A stretch of DNA of 64,000 nucleotides from Isoetes taiwanensis (Eukaryota; Streptophyta; Lycopodiopsida; Isoetales; Isoetaceae). The notes below the pieces were generated by a model. The model was not told where the DNA came from and did not search any database. It saw only the letters and a program-made list of their open reading frames with translations. The stretch is from positions 22,659,569-22,723,568 of the forward strand of contig JAJEKV010000003.1 of NCBI GenBank assembly GCA_021234155.1. The letters run 5' to 3'. Numbering within the stretch: the stretch's first letter is position 1; every line of letters begins with the position of its first letter. Below, one piece after another: positions 35,824-46,450 of the stretch. A program made the position numbers and the translations under genes.

Positions 35824-37062
35824 TGGCAAGGACAACAGACCTGGTTTACTGCTGCATAGTTCTGCAGCTTCCACAAGGTCTCCGGCCAGGGGAGCTGTGC
35901 TTCAGGTTAGTGGTCAAGTTCATGGGGAGAAGCTCTAGTTAGATATGTCCTTTCTTGGTGACTTCTAGTATGCTGGCTGGGAGAAGGAATACAGTTTTTT
36001 AGGAAAAAATGCAAGCTGAGCTATAGTATTCATTGCTTGAGGAAGAAGGACAACACTGCGTAGTACAGAAACCTTGGCCAGAATATTTTTCGGAAGGGAC
36101 CTTTAAGGCTGGGCAAGAGGCACTGGAAAGAACGGATGCTCTCCTGTAGTACTTTGGTAAGGGAAGAAGAAGACGATGCTTTCATTTCTAGTACTAGGCT
36201 GTAAACATTCTTTGAGCAGATGCCAGGGGTGGACAAGAATGAGATATATTGAGTGGAGCAGCTCCTCATAATATGTCTGCATTTATTTAGATGATTTTGT
36301 GGTAGTCTGCTTAACATGTAACAGGGCCTGCGCTCCCCTTTCCCAGCAAGGGGTGGCTTGAGTACTGGCAGTCAGGATGTGTGGGGCAGCTTGAGAGCCA
36401 TGGGCTTCTAGTGGGCGGGAGACCCTAGAAATGTCTCACTCTTGGTTCTGCAGGTAGACAAGGCCTGCATAGCTAGATGCAGATGGGCTTGGCTCGGTTC
36501 AGGATTCTAGCGGTGATGCCCCTGCTGGTTTGCTTGGTAAGAAGACGGTTGAGTGCTGCACACACCGAGGCACTCCCTATAGTACTGCTAAAGCATCTGG
36601 TTGGATCATCACTATTTTCGGGAGGAGCGTACAGAGGATCCTAAATTCTTGCTTGGTGGCAGATCAGTGCACTTGGCTGCTCCGTTCTTCTATGACTCTC
36701 TAACTCAAGTCTGGTTTCTTCGTTTTATCTTAGGGCCAACTTTTTTGAAGCTGTGATGCAATTGGGGCATAGGGAAAGACAAGAGTTGTGCTCCCATAGT
36801 ATCTGTCTGGAGAAGAGGCCGGGTAGCTCCTGTCCAGTAGCTGGCCCCGGTTGCATCACTAGGGTCTAGGAATTTAGTCCTCCTCTCCTGTAGTATCCGA
36901 TGGAGAAGAAGTTGAGAGGGATTCTAAGAGTACTAGGCCTAGAGTATGGACTGCTATTCATGGATCGGAGAAGTGGTAACAGTTCCGTACTCAACTGTAT
37001 GTACATAAATGTTTTATCATTCGAATAAAATACAGTTTCTTGCCTTCAAAAAAAAAAAAAAA
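35824..37062 (+). mobile_element. poly(A)-tailed retroposed insertion in copia copy 2
   Basis: Copy 1 (near 1091-1110) gives the empty site. The insert ends in a run of 16 A (37047-37062, after GCCTTC), has AATAAA at 37024, and is flanked by a ~12-bp target duplication (AAATTGATTTCT at 35812-35823, ATTTTGATTTCT at 37063-37074). These are the marks of LINE-machinery retroposition. No coding domain is seen; a TAGTA..-containing motif next to GAAGAAG or GAGAAG recurs several times. It is a long SINE, a 5'-truncated LINE 3' UTR, or a retroposed transcript. Confidence 0.8.
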
Positions 37063-38735
37063 ATTTTGATTTCTGTAAGTCAATTAGTTGACCTTGATTA
37101 TCAGGTCCTATTTGACAAGCGTGTTTGTAGAGTTGTGAAAGATAATAAAACATGCTTTTTGGGCAAAAGGGTTGGAGATCTCTTTGAGTTGGATGTTTTT
37201 GAAAATGTGCCAGCAGTTAATCATGTATCAATTTCCAGTTATAAAACTTGGCATGAACGTTTAGGACATACAAATATAAACAATGTGAAAGCTCTGGACA
37301 AACTTGGATACATTAATGCTGCCAAAGAAGATCAGAAGAATTTTGTTTGCGGGGGTTGCATGGTAGGAAAAAGTACTCAACTTCCTTTTGGCAGGAGATT
37401 CAAGAGAGCAGAAACACCATTGGAACTGGTTTATACAGACATATGTGGCCCACTTAATATAAGAAGTCTTTCTGGAAAAAAGGTATTTCATCATCTTTAT
37501 AGATGATTTCACTAGAAAAGCAAAATGCTACTGTTTAAGAAAAAAATATGAAGCTTTGAAAGCATTTAAAGAATATGTGAATGAAGTAGAAAGAGAAACA
37601 GGGTACAAAGTGAAATGTTTAAGATCTGACCGGGGTGGTGAGTATATCTCAAAGAATTTTAAGGCCTTTTGCATTGAGAAGGGAATTAAAAGACAATTAA
37701 CATGTAGGTATTCTCCCAATGAGAATGGGGGGTAGCAGAAAAGAAAGAATAGAACATGTTTAAATGGTCGGTCTATGCTAAAGCATCTTTGGATTACCAA
37801 ATATGTTGTGGGAAGAGGCATTGAAGACGCAATTTACATACAAAGCAGGGGTTCAAGTGCAAGTATTGATGGAGAAATACTCGTTCTTTGTGGTCTTAAA
37901 CGAATGCCATCATATGAAAGGTTTAGAATCTATGGTTGCTTGGCATATGTACACATTCCAGAAGAATTGAGAAATAAATTAGATGACAGGGCCTTGACTG
38001 GTTTTTTAATTGGATATGATGAAGAATCTAAGGCATATAGGTGTTATGTCCCAAGCAGGAGGAAAATAGTGATAAGCAGGGATGTTATGTTCTCAGAAGA
38101 ACAGCTATATAAGGATCTTAAGGATCTGGATGTACAAAACAAGAAGAAGACAGTTGAAATGGAAAACACAAATCATAAGTCTGAAATTGATAGTGATGAT
38201 GATGGGGACTCAGACAAAAAATCACAGGTTGGCATAGAGGATAATAATCCTGACAAAATTGTGGGAAAGAATATTGTGGGAAACAGATGGATTTTCAAGA
38301 TAAAAATCTTCCAGATGGATCAAAACAATTTAAGGCTAGACTTGTTGCTCAGGGATTTACACAGCAAAAGGGAGTTGATTATAATGACACGTACTCATCA
38401 ATAGTGAAATTATCCAGCATAAGAATTATGCTAGCACTGGCCAACTCAATGAACTGGAAAATTCATCATATGGACGTTAGTACTGCATTTCTAAATGCAG
38501 AGTTGGAGGAAGAAATTTATATGAAGCCATCCTTAGGATTTGAGGAGAAGAAAGATAAAATATGGAGGTTAAAGAGGGCAGTATACGGACTTAAACAATC
38601 ACCTAGAACATGGTATACATGTATGGATAAATATCTCATAGAACAGGGATTTGCAAAGCTGAATGGAGATGGGAATTTGTATGTATTCAAGCAGCATGAT
38701 CATTTTTGTCTCATTGCACTTTATGTAGATGATCT
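37063..38735 (+). pseudogene. copia integrase and partial RT, copy 2
   Basis: Resumes the polyprotein after the insertion. The integrase zinc region (WHERLGH ... CGGC) and core Asp motifs are present. The stretch 37700-37900 is heavily altered relative to copy 1, and nearly every difference sits at a CAG or CTG of copy 1. RT begins near 38290 (HMDVSTAFLNAELEEE, VYGLKQSPRTW) and ends at LYVDD at 38735. A frame change near 37480 comes from one extra A in a run. Confidence 0.9.
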
Positions 38736-39900
38736 CTTACCTTTGTCCATTCCTGTTAGCGAGAAGACGGAGATGGAGATGGAGATGGAGACGGAAATAT
38801 AGGCGGAGACGGAGATTGAGGATGGAGCTGAGGATGGAGCTGGGCTGGCGCTTTCTGCTAACCGGAATTGCCGCTCAAGGGCTCAAGAGCTCCAGGCGTC
38901 GCAAGATCTTGAGTGGTCTTGAGAGTGGTTTTTCTTGTTCTTGCTTACTATTATATAGTTCTAGGGTTACGAAGATCTGCCTGAATTCCCGCTAATTTTT
39001 ACGGCCGTCTACCTTAAATGCTAGTCTTATCGTAGTCTTGTCCTACGCTGTCTTTTCGAATTTCGTACACGGATATTCGCGACCTGGCTCCTTAGCTACT
39101 TAGCTTACCTACGTCTGTTTCGTCCTCTTCTCTATTATCATTATTTCATTCTTACACATCCTTTAACGCTCTTCCGCTTGAGCTGCCACGTGTCCCGCCC
39201 CCCCTTAAGTGTGTAGTCTACTTTTGTTATTCCCCTGTCGCCACGTATTCCGTCTTTTTTATTTTTTTTTTATTTTATTTTTTTCATGTAATTTTAAACT
39301 CAGCGATATTTATCTCACATTTATTATTCCCACACCCCATTTCCTTTTCTTTTATATTCGCTATTATTTCATAATATTGTTATTTCCTTGCTAATTCGAA
39401 TTTTCATGACCGTTGTGTATCTGTTGGCGAATATGCTTCCGATTCTCGTCCTCCATCCTGCTCGACCCATAGCTCCGTTAGCTATGCTGTGCTGATTGGC
39501 GTCACCCCTTCTTCTGTTCCATTGACCTTGCCCTCTTCCATTATTAAAACTAGCACTCCGATACTCCCCTTTTCGAAGCTCTCATGGATCTGGCTACAGT
39601 TCTCTTGTAGTTTTAGCATTTTTAGTAATTTGCAATACTATCTGGTTCTCCGACTACAATTGGCTACTTCTGCTAAACCTAACTTACAATCATACTGATA
39701 ACAACACAGATTGGAAAGTAAATCACATATTACTGACCTGTTTATCGCTATATTCCCTCGATCGCCAATCGCCCCAACGCCCCATCGCCCATCGCCCCAT
39801 CGCCCATCGCCCATCGCCCATCGCTTTCCGCCCACCGCCCATCGCCCATCGCTTATCGCCATCGCTTATCTAATTCTTGTGTATGATAATTAAAACCTTG
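38736..39900. other. unassigned insert after the copia breakpoint
   Basis: Begins with a GGAGATGGAGATGGAGA purine repeat (38765-38835), then a pyrimidine-rich stretch with poly(T) and poly(C) runs (39197-39290). No convincing ORF or terminal repeats. It ends at the ATCGCCC microsatellite. Confidence 0.5.
39758..39872. repeat. degenerate (CCCATCG)n microsatellite
   Basis: About 15 variants of CGCCCATCGCCC. On the minus strand this is GGGCGATGGGCGATG, with many GGG runs that could form G-quadruplexes. Confidence 0.9.
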
Positions 39901-41063
39901 TTTATGTAACAATAAGTCTAAACCAGGGTTATTGTTTAAATAATCACGATCTAAAAGTCGTTAAATATTGCAAAGCTTAGAGTGAATATAATTGTACTAT
40001 CGAAAGTAATGTATCCGATACTATGATAATGTTAATTCATAAATATTACCTTAGGGTAATTATGTTAATCACATGCATTAAAGGAGCCAGCAGAGATCAT
40101 GCAGGTTTCAAGTTAATCTACGCATGCAGCCTATGCTAGGTATGGGTTGCATGCGTATTTACCGATGATGGGACCACCACGGGGATCTCTAGAACGTGGT
40201 GTAATGTCAATGTAGGCATGACCGCGGTTCCACTTGGATGAGTGGAAGGTAGATTAAAAAGTCTACTTCCGTCCCACGGAAGTAGACGACCTCGAGAGAT
40301 AAGAGGTCATTCAGGAATGCATTGATAGGAAAGCACCTCTAGTCAATGCCTACGGGAAGGACCCTATCCTCCACGTCTCAGGCAACTAAAGGTGTAGGCA
40401 TAAGTGGCATATAGGCATTATAGGGCGCTGTCTCCACGACCACGATGGAAGAAGCATCCTCTTCCTATGCTGGGAGATTAGTCATGCATTCATGTAGATA
40501 GATGGGGTGGTTCCCTTATAACCAACTTTACATTAATATTCTAGCGTGGTGTGAATCCAGGAGGCCAATGAGAACGAAGAACCGGCGGGGAGTCGCATCA
40601 CGAGCACTTGTATAGATAGTTCTAGAGTAGTTATGATTTCTACCATTTAAACTAATCGCTTAAATCTTGTGTGAGATAGTAAGTATGTAATTATAGATAT
40701 TGTAAAATTAATGCAGGATTTCAAGATGCAAAGACTTGCAACACAAATTTTGTTATAACGTGTTGCAAGGGACGAAGAGTACCTTGGAAGTGTAAATTTT
40801 GTATGAAATTGATAAACTTTGATAAACTTAAATGTTGTATTAAGTAAGGTTAGTAATTACTTTGCGTTGATTAAGTTATGAAGTGATAAGTTAATTGGAT
40901 AATGAAATAGTACAGTAATGTCTTAAACATTACCTTAGAGTAATTCTAATAATTGTGTAACTATAATAATAATTGCATGCATCAAGTTGGTTGCAGGATA
41001 GGAAGATCCCAAGGTGGGGAGAACCTCGATGCTGCGGACATCATCATTTTAAGGTGGGGAGAA
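39901..41063 (+). mobile_element. 3' internal end of an older gypsy element
   Basis: 40200-41063 matches the 3' untranslated part of the younger element (52935-53645): the GTCTACTTCCG region, AAGAGGTCATTCAGGAATGC, and the doubled AAGGTGGGGAGAA purine tract right before the LTR. So the LTR that follows (A) is the 3' LTR of an older element whose coding part is missing. Bases 39901-40200 have no second copy here. Confidence 0.85.
40261..40287. repeat. perfect 12-bp hairpin in gypsy 3' UTR
   Basis: GTCTACTTCCGT and its exact complement ACGGAAGTAGAC flank a CCC loop. The younger element has a decayed version near 52947-52973. Confidence 0.9.
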
Positions 41064-41992
41064 TGTGACGTTGCAGTATAACATACGATATGAATACGTA
41101 TATTATACTGACACGTCATTAGTACATGTCGACTCAGACGACATGTACACGGCGACCGTAAAGGGTAGTACCCTAGGGTACGACCTTGTGAATCATTATA
41201 TTGCACATGTTAAAGCAACATGTGAATATAATCCCTTTTTGCCACGTGGCAATGACCCATTGACCAAAAAGGGACCAGCCCTAAATGCGTGGAGATAAAG
41301 GGGGCCCCTGAGTCTCGGATTGGAGCAGCAGAGGACGCATTTCCGCCTGAACGGAAGCAGAGAAGTCGGATCTCCTAGGTTGCAGCTCGATCCAAGATCA
41401 GCAGACCCGAGATCAGCAGCATGGACGCTTTCAGGGGAGTGGGAACCAGCCAAGATGCGGGTGAGCAGTTGATTCGATAGGTAGATCCGAGTTATCATGC
41501 CTCTTTCAGTAGGTTTAGCATTCATTCTTAGCTATAGGCAACCCCTACAGCCTAAGAATGATAGACACTAACAAAGGAACCTAACCATGTATGATTAAAT
41601 AGATTAGAATAGATGTATTCTATTATTTTCAGTTCTGTTGTGATGATGTTTTGACATTCTATGCGCCACTCTTGTGTATTGGGAAGGGGGGTAGAGACCC
41701 AGAGCCCAAGAAGTTGTATGATCGTAGTTTTAGTCCATTAATTCCCAATTAATACGGTCTGTGCATAAGAGCCCGCCTGGCTGTGGGTGGCGGAGCTAGA
41801 CCGGCTAACAAGGAAGGGCTTGTCTGATCACAGTTGATCCCTCTGGTGCGTAGCGACGGCCGGGGAACATTGTGGGCTAGGCCTAATACCCTGGCACTGC
41901 GTGCGGGCAGGGTCTGGGCTCGACACCTCTTGGGTGATGCGTCATCTTCTAGGGGTTCAAGTCGTATACGAGCAGTGGCTCTCTAGCTCGCC
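41064..41992 (+). repeat. gypsy LTR A, 5' part of a split LTR
   Basis: Starts TGTGACGTTGC after the purine tract and follows LTR B to CTCTAGCTCGCC, where it is cut by the start of LTR B. The missing ~590 bp of its 3' side is found as fragment D at 55203-55801. Confidence 0.88.
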
Positions 41993-43558
41993 TGTGACGT
42001 TCCAGGATAATATACGGCACGAATACGTATATTATACCGACACGTCACTAGTACATGTCGACTTAGACGACATGTACGCATCGACCATAAAGGGGTAGTA
42101 CCCTAGGGTACAACCTTGTGACCGATTATATTGCACATGCTAGGACCACATGTGAATATAATACCCTTTTGCCATGTGGCAATAGCCCATTAACCAATCA
42201 GGGCCCAGCCCTAAAGTCGTGGGGATAAAGGGGCATTAACCCTAAAAGGGAAACCTTTTCAGTTCCCAGCCCCATAGGTCGGATTGGAGCAGCAGTGGAC
42301 GAATTCTCGCGTGAACAGTAGCAGAGGAACCGACATTCCTTAGCAGCAGCTCCATCCAAGCCAGCAATCTCGAGATTCAGCAGCATGGATGCCTTCAGAG
42401 GAGTGGGAGCCAGCCAAGAAGCCGGTTAGTGGTTGATCCGATAGTTAGATCCGAGTTTTCAGTCCTCATTCCATAGGATTAGTGTTCATTCTTGGCTATA
42501 GGCGACCCCTACAGCCTAAGAATGATAGATACTAACAAAGGAACCTAACCATGTATGATTAGGTAGATTAGAATAGATGTATTCTATTGTTTCAGTTCTG
42601 ATGTGATGTTATTGTGATATTCTATGCGCCACTCTTGTGTATTGGGAAGGGGGGTAGAGACCCAGAACCCAAGTAGTTGTATGATCATAGTTTTAGCCCA
42701 TTAATTCCCAATTAATGCGGCCTGTGCATAGGAGCCCGCCTGGCTGTGGGTGGCAGAGCTAGACCGGCTGACAAGGGAGGGCTTGTCTATTCACGGTTGA
42801 TCCCGCTGGCGCGTAAAGACGGCCGGGGAACGTTGTGAGCTAGGCCTAATACCCTGGCACTGCGTGAGGGCAGGGTATGGGCTCGACACTCGTGGGGTGA
42901 TGCGTCGCCTTCCAGTGAGTTCAAGTCGTATACGAGCAGTGGCTCTCTAGCTCGCCCGTGGGTAGCATGAACCTTCTGGAGGAGAGAGATCTCCTCCTGC
43001 CTCATTGGGGCTGGGGAGATGCAACCCAGTAGCAGTAGCCCCCCTGGCTATTCACCCGCAGCTACGGTCGGGGCTCCAATACTTTTCACCCTATCTCGCA
43101 TAGTATGCGGGGGGGGCGGATGGAGTGGACTACCCAACGGCCATGTTCCTTTGCCAGCCAAATCCATTTGCCATGAACTCTGTCTGCATTGTTCTCTGGA
43201 GACCCCAAGCTGTCAGTCGACCCCCATGAGTCAGAGCCTGGGTAGGATCTTCCCTATGTTATGTTGTTGTACTGATGTGTGATGCAGCTACTGTGATATG
43301 GTGGACCACCCTTCGAGGTGGGTATATTATTATTGTTTGATGCTATGTGCTCATGTTTTGTTTACGCTTCCGTTGCTAGGTCGATCCCGAGGGAGACGGG
43401 ATGAATGACACGTCCATTCTTCCCCGTCGGGTTCTTGGCCACCATCGAGGGCCCGATGTTAGGTGGACGGCCTCACATCAGCGGGCAGATGCTGGTTTGA
43501 GGGATGATCTCCAGTTTGTATACGATCGGGGCATCGTATATGAGCTGGGGCCGTCACA
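41993..43558 (+). repeat. gypsy 5' LTR (B)
   Basis: 1566 bp, TGTGACG to CCGTCACA, matching LTR C. The open frames inside it (for example 42787-43703) are not conserved as proteins. Confidence 0.92.
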
Positions 43559-43559
43559 A

Positions 43560-43571
43560 TGGTATCAGAGC
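43560..43571 (+). promoter_or_regulatory. primer binding site (initiator-Met tRNA)
   Basis: TGGTATCAGAGC starts one base after the LTR end, the standard initiator-Met tRNA complement. Confidence 0.93.
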
Positions 43572-43814
43572 TCTGATCTTGGCAGACCAGGATCGAGCAC
43601 TGACCGAAACCCTATAGGGACTAACTCATCTAGACATTCAGTCTTGGGGATAAAAGCCCAAGCACAAACCTCGAGTAGCGGGAAAATTTTTCTCCCTGGG
43701 TAGAGATAGTAATTATCTAAGATTAAGATAATTAGAGAACATAGGTAAGATAGAACAAACATTCGAAATAGCACTTAAGAGATCCTACTAAATTTCAAGC
43801 ACTTTTGGCCAATG

Positions 43815-44304
43815 ACTCCAAGAGTGCGCCAGGAGCATGTTAGGTTCAGACCTAATGACCCTCTCGCGCACTCTTAGAGTAGTCACCCCATATGAACCCT
43901 AGAACTTGACCTTAGGAACTCCAAATGGTAAAATAAAAGATGAAATCCCAATCAAAAAGCTCGAAATAGCTAGGATTGTATGTTTAAACATCGAAAAACA
44001 TTAAGCACAAGTCACTTTTGGAACAGCGACTCCAAGAGTGCGCCAGAGCATAGTTAGGTCCCGACCTAACACCCCTCCCGCGCACTCTTAGAGTCACCCC
44101 TAAAAGTGATCCTTAAAATTGATTATAAATTAATCAAAGGGTCAAAGTAATAATAGGATCTTGTTTAGAATGCTTAAATTAGTGGGTAACAGCATGTAAA
44201 TTGTGTAAATTGGGGGTGTTGGAGCAGAGAAGGCCGACGACTCCAAGAGTGCGCCAGAGCATAGTTAGGTCCCGACCTAACCCCCTCCTCGCGCACTCTT
44301 AGAG
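43815..44304. repeat. three ~66-nt hairpin repeats upstream of the H3-like gene
   Basis: Copies at 43815-43880, 44029-44094 and 44240-44304. Each starts ACTCCAAGAGTGCGC and ends GCGCACTCTTAGAGT (14 of 15 pairs); an inner arm GTTAGGTC pairs with GACCTAAC in copies 2 and 3. Starts are 214 and 211 bases apart although the sequence between copies is unrelated. Conservation only of the hairpin and its spacing suggests a structured element acting in DNA or RNA. Confidence 0.92.
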
Positions 44305-44395
44305 CCATTCGAAGAAGCAGCACCAAACAAGACCCCAATTTCGCCCAAGACGAGGAGACTTTCGCCAGCAAAATCACCAGAAGACAAAATCGACC

Positions 44396-44422
44396 AAACC
44401 CTAAAAATCCAACCCTATAAAT
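44396..44422 (+). promoter_or_regulatory. telo-box plus TATA box of the H3-like gene
   Basis: AAACCCTAA (44396-44404) then TATAAAT (44416-44422), 111 bases before the ATG at 44527. Telo-boxes are a known feature of many plant promoters of growth and histone genes. The same pair precedes the second extra gene. Promoter activity is inference. Confidence 0.6.
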
Positions 44423-44526
44423 TACGGGACATAGGCTCATTTTTTAGGTTCCTTCCGTGGTTCTACGAGCTCCTTCTCAGTAGCCGATCTTTTGGCGCCC
44501 TGCTCCAAATCAGACGCTGTCATACA

Positions 44527-45729
44527 ATGGCTAGGACCAAACAGACCGCCCGCAAGCCAAAGAAGGACGATAGGCCCAGCGCCCAGGTGCTCGCAGCTGA
44601 ACAGAAGCTCAAAGACGCTGACGAGAAACTGAAGGCGGACATGGAAAGGCGGCCTAGGTATTACAGGAATTTGGAGAAGAGGCGGAGGAAAGAAGAAAAG
44701 GCAAGGAGGAAAGAAGAAAAGGCAAAGAAGAAAGAGGAAAAGGCAAAAAGAAGAGAAGAAAGAGCCAAGAGTAAGGAGGAAAAAGCGAGAACAGAAGCAG
44801 ATGAGGAGGTTGCAGAACCAAAAGACGACCAATGGCGGGAACAAAGAACCAAGAACAGAGAGGACCCCGACCCCAAAGGAAAAAGAGTAATGACAGAAGA
44901 ACCCCGGCCTAAGAAGAGAAGAACCTCGGTCGGCGTATCTATAAACGAACCAACCGAAGGCGAACAACCCCCAACCTCGTCGGGGGAGACTGATGTTGCA
45001 GCGGACTTCTTGGAGGAGGCGCTCTTCGGAACAGGAGAAACTTCACAGCCAAAACCTAACCCTCATCCTGATGCAGATGAAACGCTGGAGGAAGAGCCAA
45101 TCCCAACTCCAAACGCAGCGGAGACACAGATTAACCTACCCCCGCCGTTGCCCCCACCCTTTTTGGAATGGCAAGAAGCAAACAAGCTAGATGCAGAGAA
45201 GGCAGCTGGCAAGAAAGCAACCAAAGTCGCCAGGGAGTCGTACACCTTGGGACCGGAAAGGAGGTACAAGAAAGAATTGGCAGATTACAAGATATACAAG
45301 AAGATGCACGAGGACTACGTAGCCTATTACGAAGCAAACAGAGTCAAAGTAGTCGAAGGAGGTAGGCCAACTCGAGAAGCATTTCAACTCAAACCCCCGC
45401 CAGAACTGCCAGAACCCCCGAAGAAGCCTATGAAGAGGTCCCAAGACTCCCCTTTTGCTAGAGCCTTGCGGGAAATCAAACACTTCCAAAGGAGCTACGG
45501 ATTCCTCATCCCGAGAGCAGCATTCCAGAGGTTCGTCCGAGAAATCTTGTGGGAGTTCGACCCCAACAAGCGAGTAACCAACGACATGTTACTCGCTTTA
45601 CAAGAAGCAGCAGAGATGGAGGTTGTGCAGCACTTCGAAGATTCATTAGCATGCACTCTCCATGCAAAAAGAGTCACCCTTCAACCAAAGGATATGAGAC
45701 TGGCTAAATCCATCAAGAGGAGAGACTAA
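44527..45729 (+). CDS. retrotransposon-borne histone H3 with long internal insert
   Basis: An intact 400-codon frame. Residues 1-10 are MARTKQTARK: after Met removal this is the exact H3 tail 1-9, with Lys4 and Lys9 but Pro in place of Ser10. Residues ~45-110 are a Lys/Glu/Arg-rich coiled coil, then an acidic and Pro-rich linker and a basic stretch. Residues 311-400 align without gaps to the H3 histone fold: ALREIK..Q.S (alpha-N), FQRFVREI (alpha-1), ALQEAAE (alpha-2), CTLHAKRVT and PKDMRLA (loop 2, alpha-3), about 42 of 90 identical by hand count. Loop 1 has canonical H3 length, unlike CENP-A types. Residues equivalent to Cys110, His113, Arg116, Asp123 and Leu126 of the H3-H3 interface are kept. 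Lys79 reads Asp. It probably pairs with H4 and could enter chromatin; that is inference. Confidence 0.93.
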   Translation: MARTKQTARKPKKDDRPSAQVLAAEQKLKDADEKLKADMERRPRYYRNLEKRRRKEEKARRKEEKAKKKEEKAKRREERAKSKEEKARTEADEEVAEPKDDQWREQRTKNREDPDPKGKRVMTEEPRPKKRRTSVGVSINEPTEGEQPPTSSGETDVAADFLEEALFGTGETSQPKPNPHPDADETLEEEPIPTPNAAETQINLPPPLPPPFLEWQEANKLDAEKAAGKKATKVARESYTLGPERRYKKELADYKIYKKMHEDYVAYYEANRVKVVEGGRPTREAFQLKPPPELPEPPKKPMKRSQDSPFARALREIKHFQRSYGFLIPRAAFQRFVREILWEFDPNKRVTNDMLLALQEAAEMEVVQHFEDSLACTLHAKRVTLQPKDMRLAKSIKRRD

Positions 45730-45789
45730 TAGAAGGGAACTTACCTATTTGTAACTAACAGGTTTATATCTGATGTATAAGTTTTGAAT

Positions 45790-45795
45790 AATAAA
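45790..45795 (+). terminator. polyadenylation signal after the H3-like gene
   Basis: AATAAA lies about 60 bases after the stop codon in an AT-rich stretch. With the upstream TATA box it makes the H3-like gene look like a self-contained transcription unit. Confidence 0.5.
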
Positions 45796-45871
45796 ATATA
45801 TAGTTGTTAAAAATGTGCATTCATTAGGCACAGTATTAGTTTTTGGAGCAATTGGAGTAATTTCACCAAAG

Positions 45872-46148
45872 ACTCCAAGAGTGCGCCAGAGCATAGTTAG
45901 GTCCCAACCTAACCCCCTCCTCGCGCACTCTTAGAGTCATCCGGCCAACTGCTGCATGAATTAACCTTAATTGTTCAAAACGTGGTAATTAAACAAAGAA
46001 ACTCGCATTTAAGAAGACAAAGTAATAGGAATTACCCCTACCAGCGGACATTTTTGCAGCCATTGACACAAATATGCGAGCGACTCCAAGAGTGCGCCAG
46101 GGCATACTTAGGTCCCAACCTAACACCCCTCCCGCGCACTCTTAGAGC
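45872..46148. repeat. two more hairpin repeats between the two extra genes
   Basis: Copies at 45872-45937 and 46083-46148, the same ~66-nt hairpin as at 43815-44304, again 211 bases apart start to start. The outer stem is kept in both; the inner arm varies (TTAGGTC with a CCAACCTAA partner). Confidence 0.92.
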
Positions 46149-46300
46149 CGCCCAAACTTCCCAAGTTCATAACATGAGCTAGACGTACCCAAATCGACCA
46201 AAATTTATTGCATTAGAACCCTAAGACTGTAGGCAAGCCACTTCGAGCCTCAAATTAACCAAGAAACATTAGCCTTCATCCCAAATGTCAGGAGTTTTAG

Positions 46301-46339
46301 AAACCCTAAAAATTTTAGGGCATAAATTCCCTATATATA
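46301..46339 (+). promoter_or_regulatory. telo-box plus TATA box of the second extra gene
   Basis: AAACCCTAA (46301-46309) and TATATATA (46332-46339), 119 bases before ATG 46451. This is the same arrangement and spacing as upstream of the H3-like gene. Confidence 0.6.
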
Positions 46340-46450
46340 CCCGCATAACCCCCAAACCTCAACCACAGAACTGCTCCTGCAATTGAGGCGATCTTCCAGC
46401 TTACTCAGGCGCTCCCACTTCCGTTTGATATCGGCAGCACGCTCTTCGCC

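Larger units (their letters stand above)
34131..38735 (+). mobile_element. Ty1/copia LTR retrotransposon, copy 2, truncated within RT
   Basis: 5' LTR, primer binding site, gag, protease, integrase and the first half of RT are present in order, over 95% like copy 1 where both are clean. A poly(A)-tailed insertion (35824-37062) splits the protease-integrase junction. The element stops abruptly at 38735, right after the GTAGATGAT of the catalytic YVDD motif; no later part is in the window. Confidence 0.95.

Noticed and set aside
42787..43703. Open frames within gypsy LTRs as genes
   Set aside because: They lie in non-coding LTR sequence and are not kept in frame in LTR C.
44437..44967. Minus-strand 176-codon frame opposite the H3-like gene
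   Set aside because: Hydrophobic Phe/Leu/Ser-rich shadow of the Lys/Glu-rich coding strand; no start context or domain.
44527..45729. The H3-like protein as a centromeric CENP-A/CENH3
   Set aside because: The canonical tail ARTKQTARK and a loop 1 of ordinary H3 length argue against CENH3, which has a divergent tail and longer loop 1.
43815..46148. The hairpins as classical histone-mRNA 3' stem-loops
   Set aside because: The known histone stem-loop has a 6-bp stem and 4-base loop with fixed sequence at the mRNA 3' end. These are ~66 nt, with 15-bp outer stems, and lie on both sides of the gene.
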